From NCBI GenBank assembly GCA_947243795.1, contig OX365932.1, positions 310,001 through 374,000 on the forward strand: a DNA stretch of 64,000 nt, in the 5' to 3' direction. Position numbers and translations under genes: made by a program. The DNA comes from Saccharomyces uvarum. Its lineage: Eukaryota; Ascomycota; Saccharomycetes; Saccharomycetales; Saccharomycetaceae. Positions 20,227 to 30,500 of the stretch are shown piece after piece; positions within the stretch are counted from its first letter, which is position 1, and each line of letters begins with the position of its first letter. The notes beneath the pieces were generated by a model, which ran no database searches, was not told the origin of the DNA, and saw nothing but the letters and a program-made list of their open reading frames with translations.

Positions 20227-21594
20227 TCACTGCGGCTGCTTGTGGTCGTTGGCGGCTTCCATCAGGGCGTTCGGGTCCTGCCCCATCGACTGAAGCAGTT
20301 GCGACAGCGCGGAAGGGGGCAGCGTGTAGGTGACTTTGTTGCCCGCGCCATCTGTCTTAACGCCGCCAGTGGCGCCCAGCAGGGCCTCAAGCGACGCCAG
20401 GTCGATGGTGTGCTTGGACTGGGTTGAGGGGTCCAGGTTCTCTGCGTCCGTGTCCGCGTCTGTGTCGTCGATGTCCATGGCGTCCGCGTCACGATTGTCC
20501 GCGGCAGTCACGGCGGCTACCGCCGCCTCGTGGTCCCTGGTGAACTTGTCCTGGGGTCTTTTCGCGGTCACGGCGAAGACCTGTTCGTCGTTGCTCTTGG
20601 AGAAATCGTAGTAGCTGAAGACCCTTCTTCTCTTGTCCGCGAAGGAGCGGATGGTGGAGCGGCGGGGCTTGGCCTTTATACGGTCGGCCCAGCGTGTCGC
20701 GTCTTCGCCCTCCTTCAGCAGTGCGACCACCACGATGCTCATGTTGTCGCAGCCGATACCCGTCCCCTCTGTGGTGGGTGAGCAGCACACGTCGATGATG
20801 CGGGAGGATATCTCGTTCAGCGTCATTCCCTCGTGCAAGCCGAGATGGACCAGGTCTACACAGTCTTGGGAGCTCAAACAGTCCCAGATACCATCGCAGG
20901 CCAGGATCACGAACTCGTCCTTGTCATAGTCCAAGGTGTGCTCGAGGATGTCGGGCACGCACGTGACTATCTGCTCCTCCGGGCCCAACCGGGCGTTGGA
21001 TTTGAACTCGAAATCGCCGATGGCGCGGGATAGTGCCAGGTTGCCGTTCACTCTGTCCATTTCCACGAACCCGTCTGCCGCCACGATACGCGACCTTTCG
21101 CTTGCTAGCGTGGGCTTGTGGTCGTAGGATAGGGCCTTTGCGTAGCCGTCTATGGCGAGCACTGTTCTGCTGTCGCCGGAATTGCCGCATACCAGCAGAT
21201 TCTGCGACTTCGAGATCAGTATGGACGTGGCCGTACACCCGCTGTGGTCGTTTTTCATGATGGGGTCCTGCAACAGCTTCACGTCTGCATCTATGAAAGT
21301 GTGGATCAGAGCCTTTGGCAAGTCTCCCTTTTGAAACGACTTCTGCTCCAGTAAGATGTCCATTATCCTGTTGCCACAGTACTCTGCCACCTTCGCGCCA
21401 CCGTGTCCGTCGAAGATACCGTAAAGTGCAATGTGGTCCTTGCCAGACTTCGTCTCCACGTTGGGCTCTAGAATGTGCGAGTCCTCCATCGACATCCGCC
21501 ATCCTTGCATGGCACATAGCCCGAACGCGGTCAGCGAGTCCGCGCCAGAGTGGTTCTCTTTATCAATTACAGGGTTGGATAGTATCTGTCCCAT
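20227..21594 (-). CDS. PTC2: Ptc2, type 2C protein phosphatase
   Basis: A PP2C Ser/Thr phosphatase that in yeast counteracts Hog1, Ire1 and Rad53 signalling. The 455-residue protein (464 in S. cerevisiae) starts [20 protein letters not shown], with a myristoylation-type Gly2. Conserved motifs follow: [10 protein letters not shown] (about 31-40), the metal-binding [13 protein letters not shown] (about 58-70), [17 protein letters not shown], and [15 protein letters not shown] with its metal-binding Asp. The Asp/Ala-rich C-terminal tail (about 340-455) is variable. Third codon positions are strongly G/C, unlike most neighbours. It is divergent from TRP2. The paralogue Ptc3 is the main alternative; synteny favours Ptc2. 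Confidence 0.93.
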   Translation of the reverse strand: MGQILSNPVIDKENHSGADSLTAFGLCAMQGWRMSMEDSHILEPNVETKSGKDHIALYGIFDGHGGAKVAEYCGNRIMDILLEQKSFQKGDLPKALIHTFIDADVKLLQDPIMKNDHSGCTATSILISKSQNLLVCGNSGDSRTVLAIDGYAKALSYDHKPTLASERSRIVAADGFVEMDRVNGNLALSRAIGDFEFKSNARLGPEEQIVTCVPDILEHTLDYDKDEFVILACDGIWDCLSSQDCVDLVHLGLHEGMTLNEISSRIIDVCCSPTTEGTGIGCDNMSIVVVALLKEGEDATRWADRIKAKPRRSTIRSFADKRRRVFSYYDFSKSNDEQVFAVTAKRPQDKFTRDHEAAVAAVTAADNRDADAMDIDDTDADTDAENLDPSTQSKHTIDLASLEALLGATGGVKTDGAGNKVTYTLPPSALSQLLQSMGQDPNALMEAANDHKQPQ

Positions 21595-22176
21595 TACGTT
21601 CCTTATACTCTATACAAACAAAGGGGAAGGCCGGTACTAGAAAACAATCGGAAGCCTTTACTTCGAGCGAATGCTTATTAGTCAATGGAAAGAAAAAGAA
21701 AGAAAATGTTACAACAACTAATATACACTAATTGTCCTTGATAACAGAACTTGTTGGAGTATTTTCCGCAGGGTTTCTTTTTTTTAATTGGCTTTAAAGA
21801 ACAAAAAAAAAGATCTATATACTCTGTACTATAATATCCACTTTATATTTGTCCTCTTGGAAGCCGAAATGTCGAAATGGTTACAAATCCTGTCTTCCAC
21901 CCCCTCTTCACTTATCACCACGATCTTTCTTTTTCATCCAAGAGAGAGAGAAAGAAAAAAAAAAAAGTTTAAACAAGATCATCCCGTACGGAGTGATGTG
22001 CTGACTCATTACGAGTTTTTCACTCATCGAAACACTATGTATGACATCTCTATGCATTGAAGTGACTAGGGGCCGCCAGAATAGTGTATACACAAAGGGA
22101 CCGATTTGTCTATCAGATAAAGCCTACAACTGGTAACTAGCATTGCTGTACTGAGTAGACGAGGAAAAAATAGAAA
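21595..22176. promoter_or_regulatory. Divergent PTC2 / TRP2 promoter with Gcn4 site
   Basis: TGACTCAT at 22002-22009 is an exact Gcn4 match about 170 bp before the TRP2 ATG, as expected for a tryptophan gene under general amino-acid control. Poly(dA/dT) runs at about 21778-21785 and 21956-21966 probably keep the region nucleosome-poor. Short open frames here are not genes. Confidence 0.75.
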
Positions 22177-23700
22177 ATGGCCACTCATATCAAAATCCAA
22201 CCAGATATTGGCTCTCTGAAGCAATTGCAACTGGAAAATGACGATAGTTCCATAAATATGTACCCAGTGTATGCGTACTTGTCATCGTTGGACCTGACTC
22301 CTCACGTGGCATACCTGAAGCTGGCGCAACTGAACAATCCCGACAGAAGGGAATCGTTCCTGTTGGAAAGTGCCAAGACTAGTAATGAATTGGACCGTTA
22401 TTCTTTCATTGGTATTACGCCACGCAAGATCATCAAAACTGGTCCGACTGAAGGCTTGGAAACCGATCCTTTGGACATTTTGGAAAAGGAGATCTCCTCG
22501 TTCAAAGTGGCGGAAAACATCCCCGGTTTACCCAAACTAAGTGGTGGTGCTATTGGCTACATCTCTTACGATTGTGTTCGTTATTTCGAGCCCAAGACTA
22601 GAAGACCTTTGAAGGACGTTTTAAAACTCCCAGAGGCGTATTTGATGCTCTGTGATACCATTATTGCCTTTGACAACGTTTTCCAAAGATTTCAAATCAT
22701 CCATAACATTAACACTAACGAGACTTCGCTAGAAGACGGCTATAAAACTGCAGTGGAAATAATCACCGACATTATATCCAAACTGACAGACGACTCTTCT
22801 CCAATACCATACCCAGAGCAGCCTCCGATCAAGTTGAATCAAACTTTCGAATCAAACGTCGGCCAAGAAGGTTACGAAAACCATGTCTCCACTTTGAAGA
22901 AGCATATCAAAAAGGGTGATATAATTCAAGGTGTTCCATCCCAAAGAGTCGCAAGACCTACTTCGTTACATCCTTTCAATATTTACAGGCAACTGCGTAC
23001 CGTAAACCCATCGCCTTACCTGTTCTATATCGATTGTTTGGACTTCCAAATTATCGGTGCGTCTCCAGAACTATTATGCAAGTCGGATTCTAAGAATAAG
23101 GTGATTACGCACCCAATCGCTGGTACTGTTAAGCGTGGTGCTACCACGGAGCAGGATGATGCTTTGGCCGACCAGTTACGTGGCTCGCTAAAGGATCGTG
23201 CTGAACATGTCATGTTGGTCGATTTAGCAAGGAACGATATTAATAGAATTTGTGATCCATTAACAACAAGCGTCGACAAGTTGTTAACCGTACAAAAATT
23301 CTCTCATGTACAACATTTGGTTTCTCAAGTTAGCGGTACTTTGCGCCCAGAAAAGACTAGATTCGATGCATTCAGATCGATCTTCCCCGCCGGGACAGTC
23401 AGTGGTGCTCCAAAGGTCAGAGCTATGGAATTGATTGCTGAATTGGAAGGCGAAAGACGTGGTGTGTATGCAGGTGCCGTGGGTCACTGGTCATATGACG
23501 GTAAAACAATGGACAATTGTATTGCTCTTCGGACCATGGTTTATAAAGATGGTATTGCTTACTTGCAAGCTGGTGGTGGTATCGTTTACGACTCCGATGA
23601 ATACGATGAGTATGTAGAAACTATGAACAAGATGATGGCTAATCATAGTACCATTCTTCAAGCTGAAGAAATGTGGGCGGATACCGTGGGGAGCGTTTGA
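22177..23700 (+). CDS. TRP2: Anthranilate synthase component I Trp2
   Basis: Trp2 makes anthranilate from chorismate and ammonia or glutamine, together with the Trp3 amidotransferase. It starts tryptophan synthesis and is inhibited by tryptophan. The 507 residues equal S. cerevisiae. The feedback-site motif SFLLESAK (about 65-72) and the tryptophan-contact region RYSFIG are intact. The chorismate-binding C-domain shows HPIAGTVKRGAT, HVMLVDLARNDI and FPAGTVSGAPKVRAMELI. The start lies in an A-rich leader (aaaATGGCC). It converges on MET6. Confidence 0.95.
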   Translation: MATHIKIQPDIGSLKQLQLENDDSSINMYPVYAYLSSLDLTPHVAYLKLAQLNNPDRRESFLLESAKTSNELDRYSFIGITPRKIIKTGPTEGLETDPLDILEKEISSFKVAENIPGLPKLSGGAIGYISYDCVRYFEPKTRRPLKDVLKLPEAYLMLCDTIIAFDNVFQRFQIIHNINTNETSLEDGYKTAVEIITDIISKLTDDSSPIPYPEQPPIKLNQTFESNVGQEGYENHVSTLKKHIKKGDIIQGVPSQRVARPTSLHPFNIYRQLRTVNPSPYLFYIDCLDFQIIGASPELLCKSDSKNKVITHPIAGTVKRGATTEQDDALADQLRGSLKDRAEHVMLVDLARNDINRICDPLTTSVDKLLTVQKFSHVQHLVSQVSGTLRPEKTRFDAFRSIFPAGTVSGAPKVRAMELIAELEGERRGVYAGAVGHWSYDGKTMDNCIALRTMVYKDGIAYLQAGGGIVYDSDEYDEYVETMNKMMANHSTILQAEEMWADTVGSV

Positions 23701-24114
23701 AATGCAGCAAGAATCCACAACCTTCTTTTCCTTCCTTTTCTTTTAGTTTAGATAGCCTACAAAATGTACGGTATAAAGCCATATATCAAGAAACAGATTT
23801 TATTATTTTTCCACAATTCAGAAAGAAAACTTTTTTTTTGCACTACAGTCAGTGCTTCATCGAATTTTTTAGGTAAAGAAAAAGAAAATGAAACTTTAGA
23901 AAACGAATGTTGAATGCGTTGTAAATGATACAGTATGTATATGTAATATAAAAAAATAAAAATGCAAGAGTTATGGCCGTGTAATTTATATCGAAAAAAT
24001 TACCCAAATAAACTTTTAAAAGTGAACACAAGAAAATAAATCACCGATGTTGAATCCCAGAATGAAAAATAAAAAGTACAAAAAAATCATTATTTTGTTT
24101 CCCTTTTAAAAACC
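23701..24114. other. Convergent 3' region TRP2 / MET6
   Basis: These 414 very A/T-rich bases hold the 3' ends of both converging genes. Several TA-rich stretches (for example TATGTATATGTAATATA near 23935) resemble yeast efficiency elements for polyadenylation. I see no other structure. Confidence 0.5.
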
Positions 24115-26418
24115 TTAATTCTTGTATTGTTCACGGAAGTATTTGGCGGCTTCAACCATATGAGTCAAAGACAATCTAGTTTCTTCCCAGCCTCTAGTCT
24201 TCAAACCACAATCTGGGTTAACCCAGAATTTTTCAGCAGGATAAGTTTTCAAGATGGCAGAAATCTTGGTGATAAATTCGTCCTTTGATGGAACTCTTGG
24301 AGAATGGATATCGAACAAACCTAGACCGATGTGGTTTGGATAGTTCTTGAATTCAGCAATGTAGTTAGCATCGTCCTTCTTGGAGAATTCGATGGAAACA
24401 ACATCAGCATCCAAAGCCTTGATATGGTTTGGATCCAAGTCAGAGTAACAGAAATGGGAGTGGATTTGAGTCTTGTTGGCAACACCAGAAGTGGCAACTC
24501 TGAAAGCTTCGGCAGCCCAGCTGTAGTAAGCGGATCTTTCAGCACCTTCTCTCAATGGCAAACCTTCTCTCAAAGCTGGTTCATCGACTTGAATGACCTT
24601 GATACCGGCAGCTTCCAAATCGTTGACTTCATCTCTCAAAGCCAAAGCCAATTGCATGGCTTGGGTTCTTTGGTCGACATCGTCTCTTGGGAAAGACCAT
24701 CTCAAACAGGTGATTGGACCAGTTAACATACCCTTGACTGGCTTGGAAGTGATGGATTGAGCGTAGACGGATTCCTTGACAGACATAGCCTTTGGTCTAG
24801 ATAAGTCACCAACAATGATAGGTGGTCTAACGTATCTGGAACCGTAAGATTGAACCCAACCGTTAACAGTGAAGGCGTAACCGTTGATTTGTTCACCAAA
24901 GTATTGAACCATATCGTTTCTTTCAGGTTCACCGTGGACCAAGACATCTAAACCAATTTCTTCTTGGAATCTGATGACGGTTTCAATTTCAGAGTTAATG
25001 AATTTTTCGTATTCTTCAGCAGTGATGGTACCCTTGTTGAATTTGTTTCTGTTGATTCTAATGTCCTTGGTTTGTGGGAAAGAACCAATAGTGGTGGTTG
25101 GGAACAATGGCAAGTTGAAGATCTTCTTTTGTTCAGGCAATCTTTGTTCGAATGGAGAAGCTCTGGTAGACATCTTTTGGTCGATAGAGGCGACTCTGGC
25201 TTTAACAGAAGAGTCGTGAATCAACTTAGACTTACCTCTAGATTCGACAGACTTAGCATTAGCTTCTAGGGCAGCAGCAACATCTTGACCAGAAACGTTC
25301 TTGGTGATGACAACAACTTCATCCAACTTTTGGGTGGCAAAAGAGAAGAAGCCCTTAATTTCAGCGTCCAATTTAGTTTCGTTAGTCAAATCGACTGGAG
25401 TGTGCAACAAAGAGGAAGAAGTGGCAACAACAACTCTGTCGGCGCCCAACTTTTCAATGGCCTTGTTAACGAAAGCAGAAGACTTCTTGAAGTCGTTCTT
25501 CCAGATGTTTCTACCATCGACAATACCAACAGACAAGGTTTGCTTGTCACCGATAGCGGCAATGACATCGTCAAATTGTTGAGGAGCTCTGGCAAAGTCG
25601 ACGTGTAAAGCAGAGACTGGCAAGCCCTTGATGACGTCTAAGTTTGGAACAACGGTACCGAAGTAAGTAGCCAAAGTGATCTTTGGTAGATTGCTTTGCT
25701 TACCGAAGTAAGTGTAAGCCTTCTTGATGGCGGCTTGAGCGTTAGCAGGCAAGTCCAAGACTAAGACGGGTTCGTCAATTTGAACGTCAGTGGCACCAGC
25801 AGCAGCTAATTTGGATAGAACCTCGGCGTATAGTGGCAACAGTTGTTCTAATAGAGATAATGGTTCCAAGTCCAAAGAGTCCTTGTCTGCCTTACCTAAG
25901 AACAAGTAAGAAACTGGACCCAATAGAACAGGTCTGGTTTGAATACCCAATTCCTTAGCTTCCAAATATTCGTCAACTGGCTTTTGACCGTTCAATTTGA
26001 ATTGAGTGGTTTTAGAGAAAGTTGGTCTGACGTAATGGTAGTTGGAGTCAAACCACTTGACCATTTCCAAAGCGGTGACATCGACAGCCTTTTCGGTTTC
26101 GGTGGCCTTTCTTTGTAAACCTCTACCCATAGCGAATAAAGTATCGATTGGAGATAAATCGTACTTAGTGTAACGGTCTGGGATGACGTTGAATAACAAA
26201 GACAAATCCAAGACTTGGTCGTAGAATGAGAAGTCGTTGGATGGGATGATGTCGACACCAGCTTGCTTTTGCAACTTCCAGTTTTGACTTCTCAAATCCT
26301 TACCGACCTTGAATAATTCATCGACGGTAATCTTACCGTTCCAGTAACCTTCAGTGGCCTTCTTTAATTCTCTGTTTGGACCGATTCTTGGGAACCCTAA
26401 GACAGCAGATTGAACCAT
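24115..26418 (-). CDS. MET6: Cobalamin-independent methionine synthase Met6
   Basis: Met6 transfers a methyl group from 5-methyltetrahydropteroyl-polyglutamate to homocysteine. The 767-residue length is identical to S. cerevisiae. The protein has the two-barrel MetE layout: an N-terminal domain starting MVQSAVLGFPRIGPNRELKKATEGYW and a catalytic C-domain from about 430 (PLFPTTTIGSFPQTKDIR). Zinc ligands are visible in IHSHFCYSD (His and Cys) and at C737 in WVNPDCGLKTRGW. Codon use is strongly biased to the preferred yeast set (TTG, AAG, GGT, GTC), fitting a highly expressed enzyme. Confidence 0.96.
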   Translation of the reverse strand: MVQSAVLGFPRIGPNRELKKATEGYWNGKITVDELFKVGKDLRSQNWKLQKQAGVDIIPSNDFSFYDQVLDLSLLFNVIPDRYTKYDLSPIDTLFAMGRGLQRKATETEKAVDVTALEMVKWFDSNYHYVRPTFSKTTQFKLNGQKPVDEYLEAKELGIQTRPVLLGPVSYLFLGKADKDSLDLEPLSLLEQLLPLYAEVLSKLAAAGATDVQIDEPVLVLDLPANAQAAIKKAYTYFGKQSNLPKITLATYFGTVVPNLDVIKGLPVSALHVDFARAPQQFDDVIAAIGDKQTLSVGIVDGRNIWKNDFKKSSAFVNKAIEKLGADRVVVATSSSLLHTPVDLTNETKLDAEIKGFFSFATQKLDEVVVITKNVSGQDVAAALEANAKSVESRGKSKLIHDSSVKARVASIDQKMSTRASPFEQRLPEQKKIFNLPLFPTTTIGSFPQTKDIRINRNKFNKGTITAEEYEKFINSEIETVIRFQEEIGLDVLVHGEPERNDMVQYFGEQINGYAFTVNGWVQSYGSRYVRPPIIVGDLSRPKAMSVKESVYAQSITSKPVKGMLTGPITCLRWSFPRDDVDQRTQAMQLALALRDEVNDLEAAGIKVIQVDEPALREGLPLREGAERSAYYSWAAEAFRVATSGVANKTQIHSHFCYSDLDPNHIKALDADVVSIEFSKKDDANYIAEFKNYPNHIGLGLFDIHSPRVPSKDEFITKISAILKTYPAEKFWVNPDCGLKTRGWEETRLSLTHMVEAAKYFREQYKN

Positions 26419-27109
26419 TTTTGATATATGAATTGATTTGATTTTTGGTTTGTTATTACTTAGAGTGTTGTCAATGCTCTTAGATGCTTGCTCTTTTATG
26501 ATAACAAAAGAACTTATACAAGAGATATATTACAGTAGATAAAGGAAAACCATCAAGATTGGAAACGAAATATCCAACTTATATAGAGTTTTTTTCTTTT
26601 CTTTTTTTTTTTCACTCAGCAGGACAGCTAGCTAACTTCCCTTGAATTACTGCATCAACTGCCGTTGCTTGCATATTCACATTCACAGTTCCGGGTTGAG
26701 CAGAACGAGCTATGTATGACTACCACAGTTTTACCAATCGCGACCGGCCGAGAGAGTGAAAAAGCTGCTATGACTGAGATGACTCTAGCGGAAAATTGGA
26801 CCTTTGCACGTTCGCACTAAACGAATCCAAGTCTAGTCCCGCTTTGGGCTTTTTCCCTTTACCGGCCCACTTTTCTTCAGCTGACTCCGGCTCTAAATAT
26901 AGACTCTGCCTCTAAATCACGTGAAATGTGGAGACTGTGGCGTTAAGGGGTAATTTGCACGTGATGTGGCGTGATTGGTATTTACCCGACTTGCAGGTCC
27001 TGGTTTGTGAAAAATTAATATGCTGCCTATTGAGGTGAAAATGGATGATCTGAGGTATTGCATGGCTGTGACAGGTTAAGACCAGGTAGAAACATTGAAA
27101 AGGAGAAAG
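26419..27109. promoter_or_regulatory. Divergent MET6 / IES5 promoter with sulfur and Gcn4 sites
   Basis: Two CACGTG boxes, the first within TCACGTGA (26918-26923, 26958-26963), match Cbf1/Met4 sites. CTGTGGC at 26935-26941 and TGTGGC at about 26965-26970 match the Met31/Met32 core. TGACTC occurs at 26780-26785 and 26882-26887 (Gcn4). TTACCCG at 26982-26988 is a Reb1 site about 125 bp before IES5. A T-rich tract lies near 26590-26612. The methionine sites are about 360-550 bp from the MET6 ATG. Confidence 0.8.
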
Positions 27110-27484
27110 ATGCCAAGCAAAGACACAGAGAGCCATATAGATAAGGACATACGAAAGATATCGTCGAGGAACGATGAGCTGATCAAACAGGACGCTACGT
27201 TGAAAAGAGAATACACCACTTTGTTGAGAAAAGTGTCGAGTGTTATAACGGTGCTGAATAGCGTAGATGCCGAAGGCGGGGGTGCCAGTACAGAAATCCC
27301 ACGTTTGATATCAGAAACGACGGTTAAGAAGGTGCCCGAATTGAAATGGTACAACGAACAAATATCACTACTGACGGCCAAACTGGAGAATAACGAAGAT
27401 ACCGACGTTCCCGAAGAGTTGATGGACGCTTATAGTCTATACAAGGAAACTCCGCTGTTGTATAATGATACCCACATGCCATGA
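27110..27484 (+). CDS. IES5: Ies5, subunit of the INO80 chromatin remodeller
   Basis: From the ATG at 27110 the protein has 124 residues (125 in S. cerevisiae) and begins MPSKDTESHIDKDIRKISSR. It is acidic and helical, with a likely coiled coil at about 15-50 (NDELIKQDATLKREYTTLLR). It is a small, yeast-specific INO80 subunit without catalytic motifs. The frame continues five codons further upstream only through a TTG, so the ATG is the start. It converges on TSC11, with 84 bp between the stops. Confidence 0.88.
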   Translation: MPSKDTESHIDKDIRKISSRNDELIKQDATLKREYTTLLRKVSSVITVLNSVDAEGGGASTEIPRLISETTVKKVPELKWYNEQISLLTAKLENNEDTDVPEELMDAYSLYKETPLLYNDTHMP

Positions 27485-27568
27485 ATTGTGTGCAGTGTAA
27501 CGTGTAACGTGATGAAATAAAAGGCTTAAGTTTATATACATGTATATATTGGGGTTGTTTTTTCTATG

Positions 27569-30500
27569 CTAATGTGTTAAGTTTGTTGGTCTTTTGTCTC
27601 TCTTGTTATCATGCTTGATGACATTTTCAAGCGCTCTGTTGTTGATGAATAATCCGCAAAGGAACTTTCTAACATGCGGCTTGAACCGATACTTAGACAT
27701 CATGTTGAACACTTTGAAAAACATTCTTTCATTTTCAAAGAGTCTCGGACCATACTTATTGTTTATTTCTGTGATTTCCTTTACTGCGTGGTTCGAAAGA
27801 ATGTGGTTGCCCAATTGGCTCACTATGTGCAGCACTTTACGCTCAATTGAGTCCTCGTCAATGCGATACTGTCCTATGTAGGGTGAAGGAAGGCCCTCGT
27901 TCGCGAAAAGACTAGTGGTTTCATCGGAAACAGTAATGCTTTGGCTTGTGATATCCTCGTTGTATTTACCGCCGGTGATTTTTTCGTTTAATGGATTCTC
28001 TGCAGTATTCTTCTCGTTCAGTAATTTGTCCAAGTCAAACTCGATAGGTGAGCTCTTTTCGGCCAGGTCGCCATTGCTTCTGTCGAAAATAATCATCTCG
28101 TCTGTATACTCGCCAAAGGTTGACCATTTGTTTTCGTTATATGATAGAAACCTATCAAGCCGGTTTGGTAGTGTAATCCCAATAGGTTCATCTTGTACGC
28201 TGACACAACAGTTCCACCCCATTTCGTCTAGTATTTCGCACCCTTCGTGCGTCATGCTAATCAACCCCAAGACGTAAAATGCGGTAAACCTAACGGTGGT
28301 TACGCTAGCGTTATACGCCACCTCGATAATATCTTCCACTAACGAATAGTTATCGAGTAAGCCTATTCCCAATTCCGTGGATCCAATGAACCCAACACAC
28401 CACAACGCAGCTTTCAAATCCAAAATTTCTTTAGCATCTTCCATCGTTGCCATACTATCTCCGTTAACATATCTCTTTATAACATTCATGAAAGAAACTA
28501 AGTCTCCTGTTTGACTTAATAGTAAAATTCCGTCTTCTGTTCTTGTCAAACTTTCATAGAAATGTAGCGGTAACCGACCCTTTTGTTGAAACGTAAGGGA
28601 TTTCGCATTAATTGATTGATTTTTTTTCAAGAATTCTTCCACTATATGAACATATTCTACATTTTTTTTAGACAACCACGAATCTCTTTCTTCCTTCACG
28701 AAATTGATTTCATTTAACAATTGAAACCCGTATGGCCGACTCAATAATTCGAAAAGTATTGGTGACCTAATAAACACCATTTGGTTCAAAAACATTCTAA
28801 ATGAGGTGCCTAACTCTTCGGAACCATTGCCTGCAACAATACATTCATATAGAGCTTGGTCTGCTACCGCAACTACACTCGGGCTTAAATCGTATAATTG
28901 CCTTGTCAACATTTCCATTTTATATTCCTGTAGTCTAGTTTTATTTGCTTTTAACTTAAGATCACATTCTTTAATAGATAATAATTCCTTCAATTTATCA
29001 CCAATATGCTTTGTGGCTTTGATCCTGACTTTTTCATTGGCAACAACAAGGGCTTTGCCCATAATGGCACGGCAATGTGATGAATACTTTAAATCTAACT
29101 CAGGTATAGTTAATAATAAAAATTCGAGCCCCAATTTCGATTCAAATTGGAACATTTTGTAAATTACAGTGAAAAAATTCCACCTTGTTAACACATGAAT
29201 CCCATTTATTGATTGCGTCAGAATTCCAATAAATTTGAAATATCCAAATATCATTTTCTCCCTTAGCGTGTTCTTGTCGAAGATGTTTCCTGATATGTTT
29301 CCCTCCATGGCTCTAAACATTAGAGATGCCAACTGCGGTATAATTTTGGTGTCATCCATAAGAATTTTTATACCCTCTGGCGTTGCCGTTAGAGTTTTAA
29401 AAAATTGGCACCCAACTTGAACGTACTTTTGAGATAATTTTGCGCCTCTATTAACATTGGAAAATCTTAATCTAAGTGGTCTATAAAACACCAATAATCT
29501 TCTTATGAATTTGGTTGATTTCACTAATTCTTCCAACTGTTTCTTATTTAATAGCGGTCCTTCGAGTAATTCGTTTATTATGTTCCAATTCCATCGCGTG
29601 AAATCTTTTGTTTGCAAAACTTTAGAGTCATAAACCATTCTTCTAAATCGAAAATCATCTACTTCGCGAAGAAGAGTGTTCTCTTTGACGGTTTTAGAGA
29701 ATGACTTTATGTTTTGGACGTAATCAATATCCGACATTCCAATTGTATTCCTATTTCTATTCATTCGATAGGCGATCTTTCTAAACTGGAATGTTTCGTC
29801 AACGTAGGTGAAGTTTTCCTTAGAAATTGGTCTTGACACTGAAGTGTATTTATTATCGACTAAGTTCATTCTGAGATTAAAATATTCAGTGAGTAGATAT
29901 CTGCCTTTTGCCACCAGGCTGTCATCTCTATCCTCTTCATTCAAAAGTTCAAGAAGATGGGATACGAATTCAGAATTGTCTAGAATTAGCACAATTAGTG
30001 CTAGTCTTTGGTTCACAGACATGCATTCTTTGTAGTATTGGGAAGGAATTGGTTTGAAAGAATGAGAGTGCCTGCTTTTTGATTTGTATGGCAGAGGTTT
30101 AATTTTCAAAACATCTAGAAAAATGTCAATGAGATACTGGGCGCATATTGGAATTTGAAAAAAAGATACCAATTGTTTGAGTGGTTTGAAATTGTCGTTA
30201 GAAAAAAGCATGAAACCATTATAGCTATTTAAAGTGATCGAAATAAGTGTAGAGGCGTTTTGCATTTTTTCGATATTAACGGTTGATTTTGTATTTGTAT
30301 CGGAGAAAACTGTGGTTAATACAGATACATTAAAATCTTTTAAAAAATGTTGTCTTGTCTTGTGAGTAGCCATCAATTGTAAAACAGTGTCCAGTATCAC
30401 ACACGCTAGTGAGAAAGAATTGTAATCTTGTAGAAAACCTTCGATCACTCTCATACCACGGCATTCCTTAACCATTTCTGGAGCGACAAAACAAAGCTCT

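Noticed and set aside
20924-21517. 197-codon frame inside PTC2 on the same strand
   Set aside because: A shifted-frame shadow of PTC2, Arg/Gly-rich, with no independent features.
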